Source: an uncultured Lentisphaeria bacterium
GTDB lineage: Bacteria > Verrucomicrobiota > Lentisphaeria > Victivallales > UBA1829
DNA: 64,000 nt
Assembly (NCBI GenBank): GCA_905197955.1
Contig: CAJKAR010000001.1
Span: forward strand, 163,889 to 227,888
Reading direction: 5' to 3'
Program-made: the position numbers and the translations under genes
The notes under the pieces: generated by a model
The model's input: only the letters and a program-made list of their open reading frames with translations
What the model was told of the DNA's origin: nothing
Databases searched by the model: none
Part shown: piece after piece, positions 1 through 8,901 of the stretch
Layout: every line of letters begins with the position of its first letter
Numbering within the stretch: position 1 is the stretch's first letter

Positions 1-294
1 TGGGACAATATATTGATACGGATTTTCTATTCCGCCACCTTCATTCAGTATCAGAAGATATTTCGATTTCCGGCCTTTGCGCCCTCGGACAAATGTTCCT
101 TTGCTTTTCACCCGGCGGATCAGGCCCTCCTTCTCCAGCTCTCCCAGAGCGCGCCTCAGCGTATTCCGCGCAACTCCGAACTCCTGGGAAAGATCCACTT
201 CCCGCGGCAGAGAATTCCCGCAGGAATAGACTCCGGAAAGAATCCGTTCCCGCAGAGTCTCATATAAAAAATCGCTTTTCAGGATATTCGCCAT
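1..294 (-). CDS. GntR-family transcriptional regulator, N-terminal part (runs off the left edge)
   Basis: The 98 visible codons begin MANILKSDFLYETLRERI and form a complete GntR-type winged helix: a helix ending in RILSGVYSCGNSLPRE, a recognition region around SQEFGVARNTLRRALGELEKEGLI, and the wing RVKSKGTFV. This is the usual GntR DNA-binding layout. The start at 294 is preceded by GGAG at an 8-nt spacing. The effector domain lies outside the window, so the subfamily cannot be told. A near-consensus promoter lies just upstream. The gene shares a short spacer with the end of the minus-strand glycosidase operon but is separated from it by a terminator. Confidence 0.85.
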   Translation of the reverse strand, partial: MANILKSDFLYETLRERILSGVYSCGNSLPREVDLSQEFGVARNTLRRALGELEKEGLIRRVKSKGTFVRGRKGRKSKYLLILNEGGGIENPYQYIVP

Positions 295-314
295 CGCTTC
301 GTCTCCATTTCATA

Positions 315-343
315 AGTATAGCATATGTTCAATTTAATATCAA
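315..343 (-). promoter_or_regulatory. Sigma-70-type promoter of the left-edge GntR gene
   Basis: Read on the minus strand, TTGATA is followed after 17 bp by TATACT, ending 20 bp before the start codon at 294. Both hexamers are close to consensus. The spacer contains CATATG, but no clear operator was recognised. Confidence 0.65.
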
Positions 344-405
344 GGCAGCAGAGAAAATTTATCTGAAAAAGAAAAGAGAAATTCTTTCCGGAAATACGCT
401 GACAG

Positions 406-441
406 ACAAAATCCCCCGATGAACAGAATTCATCGGGGGAT
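406..441 (-). terminator. Intrinsic terminator of the 498-6170 operon
   Basis: A 13-bp perfect stem (411-423 with 429-441, core CCCCCGATGAA) closes a 5-nt loop. In the minus direction it is followed by TTTTGT. It lies 57 bp past the stop codon of the LamG glycosidase gene and fits the end of that operon. Confidence 0.85.
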
Positions 442-497
442 CTTCGATTCCGTCCGGCAGGAGGGCTCCTCCGCCGGGCAATAAGGTCCGGTCAGAC

Positions 498-3400
498 CTA
501 GACTCCTGTAATGGCAATCACAATGGGGGTCATCCCGGAATTGCGGGAACGGATATCAATACTCCGGATTTTCACGCCTTTCCCACGGGTCCACTCATTG
601 TGCTTGTTCTCCCATTCATAGACACGGATATAACGCCATTCCGGCTTGCCGCTGATCGTATTCGTCACACGCACCGGAACCGGACGCGACACTTCGCCTT
701 CCTGCCAGCTGATCCACCAGTTGTTCGTGTGCTCCGGACTCTTCACTTCGATCACCTCTTTCGAGCCATCCTCAAAGTGAATCACATATTCCATAACCGT
801 CCCTTTCGCACTCCACGATCCGGCGTGGAGGAAGTAAAGCGCACGGGCAGTACGATTCACAGGAATCCCTTTCACCTCCCTCGGCAGGGGAGATTTCTCT
901 CCGCCGGAAAGCGTAATCACCGCCCGGCCCCGGTTCTCCGATGGATTGATCACCTGAAACGGAACGCCATAAAAAGTGCGTTTTCCGGTTTTGAAATCAC
1001 GCATGTCATTCAGATCCCCTTCATCGGACCAGCCGCCCTTGCCGTCGCCGGAAGCCCCGTCCGCAAGCCCCATATTACAGAAGCGCCGGAGATCAACCAT
1101 GAACACGCCCGCAGGATTCTCCGAAGGCGCCACGAAATCCGGAAGTTTCGGAAGTTTCGGCTTGCTCTCTCCGGAAACAAAATCCAGTTTGGCCGGAGCT
1201 TTCACCACCTTGATCCGGCATTTCTCAAGAGCAGTCGCAACAGCAGCCGCATCCCCGGAGGCAATCCGCAGATAGGAAGGTTCCTCCGTCACCTGAAAAA
1301 CTTCTCCTCTCCGGGCAACAGGATTACCAAAAAGATCAATCTCTGCAGCAACCTTTCCGGGGAACCGGGGAGAAAGTTCGAGCTTGCCGCCATCACCGGT
1401 CCACCAGAGAACCACACTCTCCGGCTTGGTCTTATGCCGGAAGACAAACGCCCAGAAACGGGAGTCCTCTTTCCGGATCAGTTTGTGCAGCACCGTGTAG
1501 TCTACCTGTTCCTGCATCGCCACACGGCTCATCAGGACCGGTTTCGGGACATGATTGAAATCAATCATCGCCGTATTCAGATACACCCCTGCCCCGTTCC
1601 GTCCCGGAGGACTCTGCAAATAGATGAAATGCTTTCCGATTCCCAGCGCCATGTGAATCGCAGATCCCTGAACAACACGGATTGACGTAAGAAGAGAATT
1701 ATCCGGCTCACGCTTGGATTCCGGCGGCAGGAACGGGAAATCAAGTCCGCGCAGATAGGTCGTACTGCCAATACCGCCCTCCGTGTCCCAGACAGGCAGC
1801 GGCTTTCCATCGCCGTATTTCACGGCAAGTTCCTGAAAATGATCGACCGTATCTTTCAGCTTGGCATAGGTCTCCTCCGGAGGCGTTCCGGGAATCCCGT
1901 AATGCAGACTGATCATGTCGATTCCCTTGAACGCTCCCGCTTTGGCGGCACGACGGTGCCAGCCCCATCCGGAATGGGTATAACCGGCCGCCATGACCAC
2001 AGCACGGGGATCCGCCTCATGAGCTGCCTTCGCCGCAGTCTGCACAACCTTGGCAAACTCTTCCGGAGTCCCGCGATAGAACATGCTGACATCCGGTTCG
2101 TTCCAGACCTCCCAGTAACGCACCCGGTCGCCGTAACGCTTGACAGCATCTTTCACATATTCGGCAAAGAGATCCAGCCGCGGGGTCCAGCCGGCATTGT
2201 AACCGGTCGATTTTTTGGCAGTCTTGTCCACCGCAGCCCAGTACGGCGTGGTGAAAAGCTGACCGAGAAGAAACATGCCGTACTTCTTCAAGTCGTTCAG
2301 CTGGAAATCACTGCCGTAGGTGTAGGGACCGGGATCCGGACGCATCCGATACCACCACGTCGTCTGCACCATGTTATGATTGCGCATCCAGTTTTGTCCG
2401 AGTTTATGCGCCTGGGCAAAATACGCGCCGTTCGACCAGCCGTTCACATGATTGCCGAAAAAGCTCTCCGGGTCCGGCTCCTGCGTCTTATTCCAGACGG
2501 CAAACGAAGCGACATCCCTAAGAATCTTTTTCCCGTTGGAATCCCACACAGCCTCCACGCGGTACACTCCGCGCTTCGATGCGGAAAACGGCAGAATCAG
2601 ACGCTTCTTCTCGCCAGGAGCCAGATGAATGGTCTGTTTTTTCTCTCCGAGATGATTCAGATAAACATCCCGCAGAGTAAACATCACCTCGCCGCGAAAC
2701 TCTTTCAAACTCCGGTTCTCCATATTAATTTCAGCGGCAAAACTCTCGCCCGGAGCAACAATCGTCTTCTCCGGAACCACCGCTTTAATGTGAAAGGCAA
2801 GCGGCTCCGTCTGCTCGGCAGCACGGATCTCTTTCCGCAATTTGCGCAGGAGCATATCCTCGCCATTCGTCTTCTTCACGGAATTGCCGGCGGCAAGAGC
2901 GGCAAGCTCCGGATACGCCGTCAGGAAAAGGAGATCCTCCGCCGTAAGAGCACTCTTCCAGAGATAAAGCTCATCAATCGTCCCGTTGATCCCCTGCATC
3001 AGAGCAAACTCATTGTAATAGATCTGCTCCGGTTTCCGTGGCGTCGCGGAAGAGAAGACCTGCTTTCCATCCAGCCAGATCCGCTTTTCCAGCTTTCCAC
3101 CAACCGTTTTCCAGGTCATGGCGACCCCATGCCACTCCCCGGCTTTCCATTTGAAAGGAATTTCCGTATAGCAGCCGTAATCCCAGGCGAACTTTCCGTT
3201 TTCAGTACCTCCGCTCATAAAAAAGAGCTTCCGGTTCTGCGGATGATAGGTCAGAGCAAGATGTCCTGCTCGGAAGAGGGTAAACGACTTTTTCTGAGTC
3301 TTCAGATCGGCATCCGGACGGAACAGAAAGAAAACTGTCCCCTCGCCCGCTTCCAATTTTCCCTTCACATTCAGAGGAATCCCTTTCTCTGTCCCCTTTC

Positions 3401-4208
3401 CAGCGCCGTTCACGAGTCCCGGAACACCCCCCTCATCAAAGGAGGCATACAGCGACGCCTTTTTTACCGCAGAGGCAGTCGCTTCCGGCAGAGCCTGAAC
3501 AGAGGAATCAACCCGGCGGAATTCCGATGCGCTCTTCTCCGGAGAACGGTAAAGAGTATTCAAGTCATTGACATCCCGCATGTTATCATAGATGTAGATC
3601 TCATCCACCACTCCTTTGAATCCTGCACCGAACTCCAGAGGAGCATTCGCGGATATGGCGGAGGGGAAGTGCCTGGTCCGGGAGGTTTTCACCAGACGAC
3701 CGTCGATCGTGAGCGATTTGACCCCGATCCCGCTGTCCCAGGTCAGCACCACATGATGCCACTCTCCCGCCTTCCAGTTTCGCAACCCGTTGTAATCCAG
3801 ACTGTAATCCCATTTAAATCCGACATCTGGCACCACTTTTCCCGTCATAAAGAACGCTCTTCCATGCGGCTGGTAAACCAGAGCAAGATGCACCGCCCGG
3901 AACAGAATGGCGGACTTTTTCAAATCCTTGAAATCGACTTCCGGTTTCACCCAGAAGGCAACCGTTCCCCGCTCAACATTGAGATTGCCGACATTGTTGT
4001 ATAAAACTCCGCTTCCCTCACTAAGCGCTCCCCTGCCCACCTTCCCCGGTACCTCTTTAAGTCCGGCATTGGCAGTTTTCGCTCCACCGGCAATCTCCGG
4101 TTCAGCGCCATCCTCGAACGGAGCATAAAAAATCAGACCATCCCGAATTCCAGCGGCAAGCGAAATTCCGCAGGAAACAAGCAAGGCAATCAGCATTTTT
4201 CTTTTCAT
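498..4208 (-). CDS. Exported clan GH-A glycoside hydrolase with two LamG-like domains
   Basis: The 1236-residue product starts with a Sec signal peptide (MKRKMLIALLVSCGISLAAG). Two LamG/concanavalin-like jelly-roll domains follow at about 22-225 and 248-435; both carry the KAGEWH motif and an AxVDEIYIY/GTIDELYLW ending. A beta-sandwich linker (about 470-575) leads into a TIM-barrel catalytic region at about 580-920. EVWNEPD supplies the likely acid/base Glu704 and VWDTEGG the likely nucleophile Glu810, as in GH39/GH5-like clan GH-A retaining enzymes. A further beta-rich C-terminal part may bind carbohydrate. It is the third gene of an operon behind a regulator and a pseudopilin, 35 bp after the pseudopilin. 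The exact GH family and substrate cannot be set by eye. Confidence 0.85.
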   Translation of the reverse strand: MKRKMLIALLVSCGISLAAGIRDGLIFYAPFEDGAEPEIAGGAKTANAGLKEVPGKVGRGALSEGSGVLYNNVGNLNVERGTVAFWVKPEVDFKDLKKSAILFRAVHLALVYQPHGRAFFMTGKVVPDVGFKWDYSLDYNGLRNWKAGEWHHVVLTWDSGIGVKSLTIDGRLVKTSRTRHFPSAISANAPLEFGAGFKGVVDEIYIYDNMRDVNDLNTLYRSPEKSASEFRRVDSSVQALPEATASAVKKASLYASFDEGGVPGLVNGAGKGTEKGIPLNVKGKLEAGEGTVFFLFRPDADLKTQKKSFTLFRAGHLALTYHPQNRKLFFMSGGTENGKFAWDYGCYTEIPFKWKAGEWHGVAMTWKTVGGKLEKRIWLDGKQVFSSATPRKPEQIYYNEFALMQGINGTIDELYLWKSALTAEDLLFLTAYPELAALAAGNSVKKTNGEDMLLRKLRKEIRAAEQTEPLAFHIKAVVPEKTIVAPGESFAAEINMENRSLKEFRGEVMFTLRDVYLNHLGEKKQTIHLAPGEKKRLILPFSASKRGVYRVEAVWDSNGKKILRDVASFAVWNKTQEPDPESFFGNHVNGWSNGAYFAQAHKLGQNWMRNHNMVQTTWWYRMRPDPGPYTYGSDFQLNDLKKYGMFLLGQLFTTPYWAAVDKTAKKSTGYNAGWTPRLDLFAEYVKDAVKRYGDRVRYWEVWNEPDVSMFYRGTPEEFAKVVQTAAKAAHEADPRAVVMAAGYTHSGWGWHRRAAKAGAFKGIDMISLHYGIPGTPPEETYAKLKDTVDHFQELAVKYGDGKPLPVWDTEGGIGSTTYLRGLDFPFLPPESKREPDNSLLTSIRVVQGSAIHMALGIGKHFIYLQSPPGRNGAGVYLNTAMIDFNHVPKPVLMSRVAMQEQVDYTVLHKLIRKEDSRFWAFVFRHKTKPESVVLWWTGDGGKLELSPRFPGKVAAEIDLFGNPVARRGEVFQVTEEPSYLRIASGDAAAVATALEKCRIKVVKAPAKLDFVSGESKPKLPKLPDFVAPSENPAGVFMVDLRRFCNMGLADGASGDGKGGWSDEGDLNDMRDFKTGKRTFYGVPFQVINPSENRGRAVITLSGGEKSPLPREVKGIPVNRTARALYFLHAGSWSAKGTVMEYVIHFEDGSKEVIEVKSPEHTNNWWISWQEGEVSRPVPVRVTNTISGKPEWRYIRVYEWENKHNEWTRGKGVKIRSIDIRSRNSGMTPIVIAITGV

Positions 4209-4243
4209 AACAAATCCCTGTATTCCTCTCTATTGCAAAACAA

Positions 4244-4975
4244 TCAATATCCGTTGAGCTCCAGATAGCGCTTCCTCTGAGAAGCAATTCCATCATTATA
4301 ATCAAGAATATAAGGTTTCATGGATGCGGCATGCCCGTCGGCAAAAGCAAAATTGCCCGCCTGACCATGCCGGTCACTGAGCGCTCCCCAGCGGCTGTAT
4401 GGCTGATTATTCGGTTTGCTGTATGCCATCAGAGAACGACTGCCGTATACACTGGTCGTTGCCTTAACCGAATCACCAAGTTCAATAAAATTCGATGGAG
4501 ATTTAATCTGATTCGTCTTGAAAAACACATAGTTCCCATCCTTATGCCCCGTCAGCTGATACCAGGAGCAGATCGAAATCGGCGGAGCACTGTAACAGTG
4601 CAGATTCATGCCGTAGGAACCGATTCCGGACATGATTTTACGGACGTTGTCTCCCATCTTGACGTTGACGTAATCTGAATTTCTGGATACAACAGGACAA
4701 TCGTACAGTTTTACATTGTGTCCGGTAAACATTCCCATCTGTGTAATCCACTGTGCATCCCAGTCCTCTGTCGAAATCTTGTATTCCGGATTCGGCATGT
4801 AATCATAGGTGGAACTGTACTGGGTGACAGCCAGACTGAGCTGCTTCAAGTTGCTGAGACAACTGGCCTTGTACGCACTGCTTCTCGCCTTGTTCAGCGC
4901 CGGTAGAAGCATCCCGGCGAGGATGGCGATGATCGCAATTACGACGAGGAGCTCTATCAATGTAAAACGTTTCAT
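4244..4975 (-). CDS. Pseudopilin-like protein (prepilin N-terminus, H-x9-DG C-terminus)
   Basis: The 243-residue protein begins MKRFTLIELLVVIAIIAIL, a type IV pilin/type II secretion N-terminal helix with Glu at +5. The C-terminus has the H-x9-DG motif (HGQAGNFAFADGH, about residues 216-228) of the DUF1559-like family common in Planctomycetota and Lentisphaerota. The residue before the expected cleavage point is Arg, not the Gly that prepilin peptidase normally needs. It lies 9 bp after the regulator gene and 35 bp before the glycosidase gene, so all three are probably one transcript. Its role is unknown; a surface or periplasmic scaffold that presents or captures glycan is an inference. Confidence 0.85.
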   Translation of the reverse strand: MKRFTLIELLVVIAIIAILAGMLLPALNKARSSAYKASCLSNLKQLSLAVTQYSSTYDYMPNPEYKISTEDWDAQWITQMGMFTGHNVKLYDCPVVSRNSDYVNVKMGDNVRKIMSGIGSYGMNLHCYSAPPISICSWYQLTGHKDGNYVFFKTNQIKSPSNFIELGDSVKATTSVYGSRSLMAYSKPNNQPYSRWGALSDRHGQAGNFAFADGHAASMKPYILDYNDGIASQRKRYLELNGY

Positions 4976-4984
4976 TTCCTTCTC

Positions 4985-6097
4985 CTATAAAATTTTGTTA
5001 ATATGAATAGGTTTGTATTGAATGATTCCCGACAACGTGCATATCCCGGGAAAACGTCGATCCTGAAATACAATATCCCTTATAATCCGGGAACATTGTT
5101 CCGCAAACGGAGAATAATCCGGCTGAAGATAAATTCCGCCATCGATCATCTCCTTGTTGGAAATCAGTTTGACATCCTTTTTTGTATCGATTCCGTATCC
5201 GCGAAAAGCTTTGACCAGATATTCCAGTCCATCAACACCGTCAAAAATAATCGCCTCCGGCAACCCGTTCTGAATCAGACGGTGAACCAGTTCCGACTTC
5301 CGGATCAGCCACTCATCTTCCGTCAGACAGGGAGTATCCTCATAATGCAGAAAACGCAGTCTGATCCCAAGCCGCTCAGCCGCACGCTTTGCCCCTTCCA
5401 TCAGCAGAGAAACATAAAAATTCCGTTCAATTCCGCAAACCAGCACAAGATCCCGATAGCCGGATGCACAGGCGAATCCCACCAGTTTCTCTCCACGTTC
5501 CCCGGTATCCTCTCGAATCAGATTCAAACCGGGCATACGGATCTCGCCCAGATGAAAATCTCCTATAAACAAAACCGGAAACGGATACTCAATCAGCGAC
5601 GAGATTTGAGATCGGTTCAATCCCGGCAAATTAATCAACAAACAGTCCGGACGCTCCCGGCGGATCGTTTCCATTTCATAGCGAAACTCCGCTGACTCCA
5701 CAAAATGACGGGGATATGCATGTGTCTGAATCTGAAACGCTTCATACAGATGCATATCAAAGAGCTTCATACGGTCTATTCCGTAATCGTTCCGTTTCGA
5801 TCGGGACACCTCGGTCACATAAAACAGACGCCTCTGTCTGCTCCGGAGCGCCTTCCGGTTGATGTACACTCCAATCCGAGGACGGCGGAAGCAGATTCCA
5901 TCTGCCACCATCCCTCCAACCACTCGCTCCATGGTCCCGACACTCACTCCGGCGGCGCTCGCCAGCGTTCGGATCGGCGGCAATTTGACAGCATCCGCCA
6001 GAGGACCGCTGTCAACCGCTTCCCTCAGCTGATCCTTCAGCTGCGTGTACACAGCATCCGGACTCTCCGGATCTATTTTGAATTCAAGAGATCCCAT
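4985..6097 (-). CDS. GntR-type HTH fused to LacI-type sugar-binding domain, regulator
   Basis: The 370-residue protein has an N-terminal GntR winged helix (about 10-78, with VKLPPIRTLASAAGVSVGTM and GVYINR) followed by a periplasmic-binding-protein-like effector domain (about 85-365, with CLLINLPGL, PVLFIGDFH, LVLVCGIE and PEAIIFDGVDG). This architecture resembles AraR-type carbohydrate regulators. It is the first gene of the regulator-pseudopilin-glycosidase operon. Its own promoter carries three TCTGTA repeats placed about one and two helical turns apart, which suggests autoregulation. The ligand is unknown but is probably a sugar released by the downstream hydrolase. The start is the ATG at 6097; the signal for initiation is not strong (AAGGATGTTTC before it). 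Confidence 0.88.
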   Translation of the reverse strand: MGSLEFKIDPESPDAVYTQLKDQLREAVDSGPLADAVKLPPIRTLASAAGVSVGTMERVVGGMVADGICFRRPRIGVYINRKALRSRQRRLFYVTEVSRSKRNDYGIDRMKLFDMHLYEAFQIQTHAYPRHFVESAEFRYEMETIRRERPDCLLINLPGLNRSQISSLIEYPFPVLFIGDFHLGEIRMPGLNLIREDTGERGEKLVGFACASGYRDLVLVCGIERNFYVSLLMEGAKRAAERLGIRLRFLHYEDTPCLTEDEWLIRKSELVHRLIQNGLPEAIIFDGVDGLEYLVKAFRGYGIDTKKDVKLISNKEMIDGGIYLQPDYSPFAEQCSRIIRDIVFQDRRFPGICTLSGIIQYKPIHINKIL

Positions 6098-6118
6098 GAA
6101 ACATCCTTATTTTCTCTA

Positions 6119-6158
6119 TCTGTACACCTCTGTATATTTTAATTCTAGCTCTGTACAC
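6119..6158. repeat. Three phased TCTGTAyAy repeats, probable operator
   Basis: TCTGTACAC occurs at 6119-6127 and 6150-6158, with a variant TCTGTATAT at 6129-6137. The start-to-start distances are 10 and 21 bp, close to one and two helical turns, so all three face the same side of the DNA. The TGTACA core is itself palindromic. They overlap the promoter of the regulator gene. Confidence 0.6.
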
Positions 6159-6170
6159 TTATACTGTCAA
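6142..6170 (-). promoter_or_regulatory. Promoter of the 498-6097 operon
   Basis: On the minus strand TTGACA (6170-6165) and TAGAAT (6147-6142) are separated by exactly 17 bp. One copy of the GTGTACAGA repeat sits in the spacer and others lie just downstream of the -10 element, the usual place for a repressor that blocks RNA polymerase. Confidence 0.8.
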
Positions 6171-6329
6171 CCCCCTTTTTTTCTATTTTTTTCAAAAAAA
6201 ATACTTTTTTTCATCAACGCCCCCTTCCCCGCAAAAAAGAAAACTGATCGCGAAAATTTGCAAAATTCCTTTTTCCTGTATATTTTATCCGGAATGCATG
6301 AATCTTATAATAGGGAAAGGGACTTCGAT

Positions 6330-7262
6330 ATGGCATTTTCCAAACGTGTACTCATCAAACCGCTGATCATACTTGTGATCGCTGCCGCGGTTTTTGCTTA
6401 TTCTTACTATAAAAACCGGCAGGCGGAAAAAGCCATTCCGGAAATTGCCGCCATGGAGGAGGTGCTGGAAAATCCCGAGAGCGATGCTTCCACCATCTTC
6501 CGCGCTTATACCAGAGCAGAAAGCTCTCTGATGCGGAAAAAGGAATATGATACCGTTCTCCGCCTCACCTCTCTGGTCAGGAAATCCGGCAGGACCTCAA
6601 AGGAGCTGACCAACGTCCTGGATTTTTCGGAATACAGCACCTGCTTCTTTTCCGGAAAGTATCAGGAGGCTCTTGAGAAACTCGATACGATCGAAGCCAA
6701 TCCGCAGACCATTCCGGAAGTGAAAGGAGCCGTTGCCGGAGAAAAAATGCGCTGTATCGCCGCCATGAAAGGAATCGACAGCGCCATTCTCTTTTTCGAT
6801 GCGTTCCTGAAAGAAAAAACCACCCGTCCGGAAATGCTGCTCTATGCCTACGACACCTGCATCAATGTTCTGTTCCAGTATGAGAAAAACGATGAGGCGC
6901 TGAAACGAACTGTCGATGGCGCCAATGCCACAGCCAATCCGGATACCATCCGGCACTTTCTGGAACGACTCGGCAGATTTCTGGTCCGGGAACAGGACCC
7001 GGAACGCAAACTGCATGCTCTGATGCCGGCCATTGACATCCGGAAATACTGCACCGTTATGAACGCCATCGCCGATGAATATATCGCATTGCAGCTCTAC
7101 GACAAGGCGGAACAGATTCTCAACAGTGTCATCGGGAATCGTTATGTTCCGCAGGAACTGAAAAAAGTGGCCGGAATCAAACAAACCATCTGCAAAGAGA
7201 AAAAAGCCGCGGCGGAAAAAGCCAAAGCACCGATCAAACCGCAGCCGACATCGGATCGCTGA
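6330..7262 (+). CDS. Membrane-anchored TPR-like protein of unknown function
   Basis: From the ATG at 6330 the product is 310 residues. GGGAAAGGGA precedes this start; in-frame codons further up lack a better signal. It has one N-terminal membrane segment (about 7-23, VLIKPLIILVIAAAVFAYSY) and then almost only alpha helix with TPR-like pairs, for example SGKYQEALEKLDTIEANP and LQLYDKAEQILNSVIGN. The C-terminus is a Lys/Ala-rich tail. A topology with the helical part outside the cytoplasm is likely. No catalytic motif is visible. The gene ends 2 bp from the end of the convergent miaA. A TTGCAA...TATATT pair near 6258-6284 could be its promoter, but the spacing is only 15 bp. Confidence 0.75.
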   Translation: MAFSKRVLIKPLIILVIAAAVFAYSYYKNRQAEKAIPEIAAMEEVLENPESDASTIFRAYTRAESSLMRKKEYDTVLRLTSLVRKSGRTSKELTNVLDFSEYSTCFFSGKYQEALEKLDTIEANPQTIPEVKGAVAGEKMRCIAAMKGIDSAILFFDAFLKEKTTRPEMLLYAYDTCINVLFQYEKNDEALKRTVDGANATANPDTIRHFLERLGRFLVREQDPERKLHALMPAIDIRKYCTVMNAIADEYIALQLYDKAEQILNSVIGNRYVPQELKKVAGIKQTICKEKKAAAEKAKAPIKPQPTSDR

Positions 7263-7264
7263 AC

Positions 7265-8209
7265 TCAAACGGCATCTTGTCCGCTTTTCGCGTTCAGGAA
7301 CTCGCGGCAGAGCCGTTCTGCTGAATCAAGATCCTCCGGCGGAAGCCAATGAATCTCGACCCCCTCCTTCTGCATCTTGCGGAACCAGGTGTCCTGCCGC
7401 TTCGCGAACTGACGGATTTTTGCCAGCAGATGATTCCGCATTTCCCCGAACTCCATCATGCCGCGCAGATAGCGGGAAACCTCCCGGTACTCCAGACCAA
7501 ACGATTCCAGTTTTTCCCATGAAACCTGATGTTCGTCATGGAGGTTCTGAATCTCATCCAGCATACCATGCGCAAGGCGCTCATCGAGACGCGCTTCAAT
7601 CCGCCGATGAATCTCCGGCCGTGGACGCAACGCCCCCAGCACCAGATACTCCGTATTCTCAAGCGGACCGCCATACGGCGAAAAGGTCCGGTTGGATTCA
7701 ATTTCCATCTTGCGGGAAAGACGGTAGAGATTATTATCCTCTCCGTTCGAAAGATCGTAACGTCCGGCGAGTGTCTCCGCCAGCCGCTGGCGATCCTCCT
7801 CCCTGAGCCCGCGCCGGAACTCCCTGTCTGCCGGTCCGCCCGGCAGCTCATACCCCCGGATCAGAGCATGCAGATAAAGTCCAGTTCCTCCGCAAAGGAT
7901 CGGCACTTTTCCCCGGGAGACCAGCTCCACAATCGCGCGCTTGGCATCCCGCATGAAATCCGCAAGCGTGTAAGGCTCAGCCGCAGCGGGATCGGCAATA
8001 TCCAGCAGATGCGCCTCCACCGGTTCGCCTCCGGTCACATACTCCTCCAGATCCTTGCCGGAACCGATATCCAGTCCCCGATAAACCTGGCGGGAATCCG
8101 CGGAAATCACCGCTCCATTCAGACGGCGCGCCAGTGCAACCGACATCGCCGTTTTACCGCACGCGGTCGGCCCCAGTATCACAATCACTCTTCGAATCGC
8201 ACTCATCAT
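7265..8209 (-). CDS. miaA: tRNA dimethylallyltransferase MiaA
   Basis: MiaA transfers a dimethylallyl group from DMAPP to N6 of adenosine 37 in tRNAs that read UNN codons. The 314 residues show the family landmarks in order: P-loop GPTACGKT (about 13-20), SADSRQVYRG (about 36-45), the CGGTGLYLHALIRG segment (about 104-117) and FAKRQDTWFRK (about 270-280). Length is normal. The start codon overlaps the stop of the upstream CPBP protease gene as ATGA, so the two are probably translated together. A second ATG directly follows and could serve instead. Confidence 0.96.
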   Translation of the reverse strand: MMSAIRRVIVILGPTACGKTAMSVALARRLNGAVISADSRQVYRGLDIGSGKDLEEYVTGGEPVEAHLLDIADPAAAEPYTLADFMRDAKRAIVELVSRGKVPILCGGTGLYLHALIRGYELPGGPADREFRRGLREEDRQRLAETLAGRYDLSNGEDNNLYRLSRKMEIESNRTFSPYGGPLENTEYLVLGALRPRPEIHRRIEARLDERLAHGMLDEIQNLHDEHQVSWEKLESFGLEYREVSRYLRGMMEFGEMRNHLLAKIRQFAKRQDTWFRKMQKEGVEIHWLPPEDLDSAERLCREFLNAKSGQDAV

Positions 8210-8901
8210 AACATCCGTCCCGTATACAGATAATAAAGGCGCAGACCGAACGCACAGAGAATCGTCAGAAAATTATAGCAGGCATGCAGAAAAATCGTAT
8301 ACGTTGTTTTCTCCCCGGCCCGCACATACTCCCGCTGGAAAAACAGCGCCAGAAGAAACAGCGCCGGAACCTGCCAGATCACCGCATGAACCAACGCAAA
8401 CAGCAGCGAAGTCACCACCGCGGCCGCCACCGGCGAGACCAGCATCTTCAATCCGGAATACAACACCCGGCGAAACGCCAGCTCCTCCACGACCGGAGCA
8501 ATCATCACCGCCGAAACAAAAATAATCAGAAACACCGAAAACGGTGCCTGAATCAGCAGTTCCACCAGGGGCTGAGTCGGATTCTTCTCTCCGAACCACT
8601 TGCCAAGAGAGGTCAGAAGAGAGGAACAGATCGTGATCCCCGCAAACAACGGCACAGACTGCTTCAACACCCGCAGCACTTCCGGACGCTCCAGACGGCG
8701 AAGTCCCAGCTGTCCGCACACCTGCTGCCATTTCTCCGGCGGAAACAAAAACGGCAGAACCGCAGCGCCAAACAGCGTTCCCTGAGTCAGCACGATCCCC
8801 GCCACAAGCCGAAGCTGAATCGGCTCCGCCGGAAGATAGCGCCCCGCATTGAGGAAAAAAGGCAGAAACACAGCAAATACAACCAGAAGAAATGCCGTCA
8901 T
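8206..8901 (-). CDS. CPBP-family intramembrane metalloprotease (CAAX/Abi type)
   Basis: The protein is almost wholly membrane-embedded, with about six or seven hydrophobic segments beginning MTAFLLVVFAVFLPFF. It carries the three family motifs: EELAFRR (Glu-Glu-x3-Arg), FALVHAV (Phe-x3-His) and a C-terminal HACYN. Members are glutamate-dependent intramembrane proteases related to Rce1; the substrate cannot be predicted. The ATG at 8901 gives 231 residues. A GTG at 8943 would add a short charged N-terminus and is an equal alternative, since neither has a clear ribosome site. It overlaps miaA by 4 bp (ATGA). Confidence 0.85.
   Translation of the reverse strand: MTAFLLVVFAVFLPFFLNAGRYLPAEPIQLRLVAGIVLTQGTLFGAAVLPFLFPPEKWQQVCGQLGLRRLERPEVLRVLKQSVPLFAGITICSSLLTSLGKWFGEKNPTQPLVELLIQAPFSVFLIIFVSAVMIAPVVEELAFRRVLYSGLKMLVSPVAAAVVTSLLFALVHAVIWQVPALFLLALFFQREYVRAGEKTTYTIFLHACYNFLTILCAFGLRLYYLYTGRML

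Noticed and set aside
1839..4004. A 721-codon open frame on the plus strand opposite the LamG glycosidase gene
   Set aside because: It is the antisense of a well-supported gene. Its translation is rich in Arg, His and Pro with no domain, which is typical of shadow frames in this codon bias.
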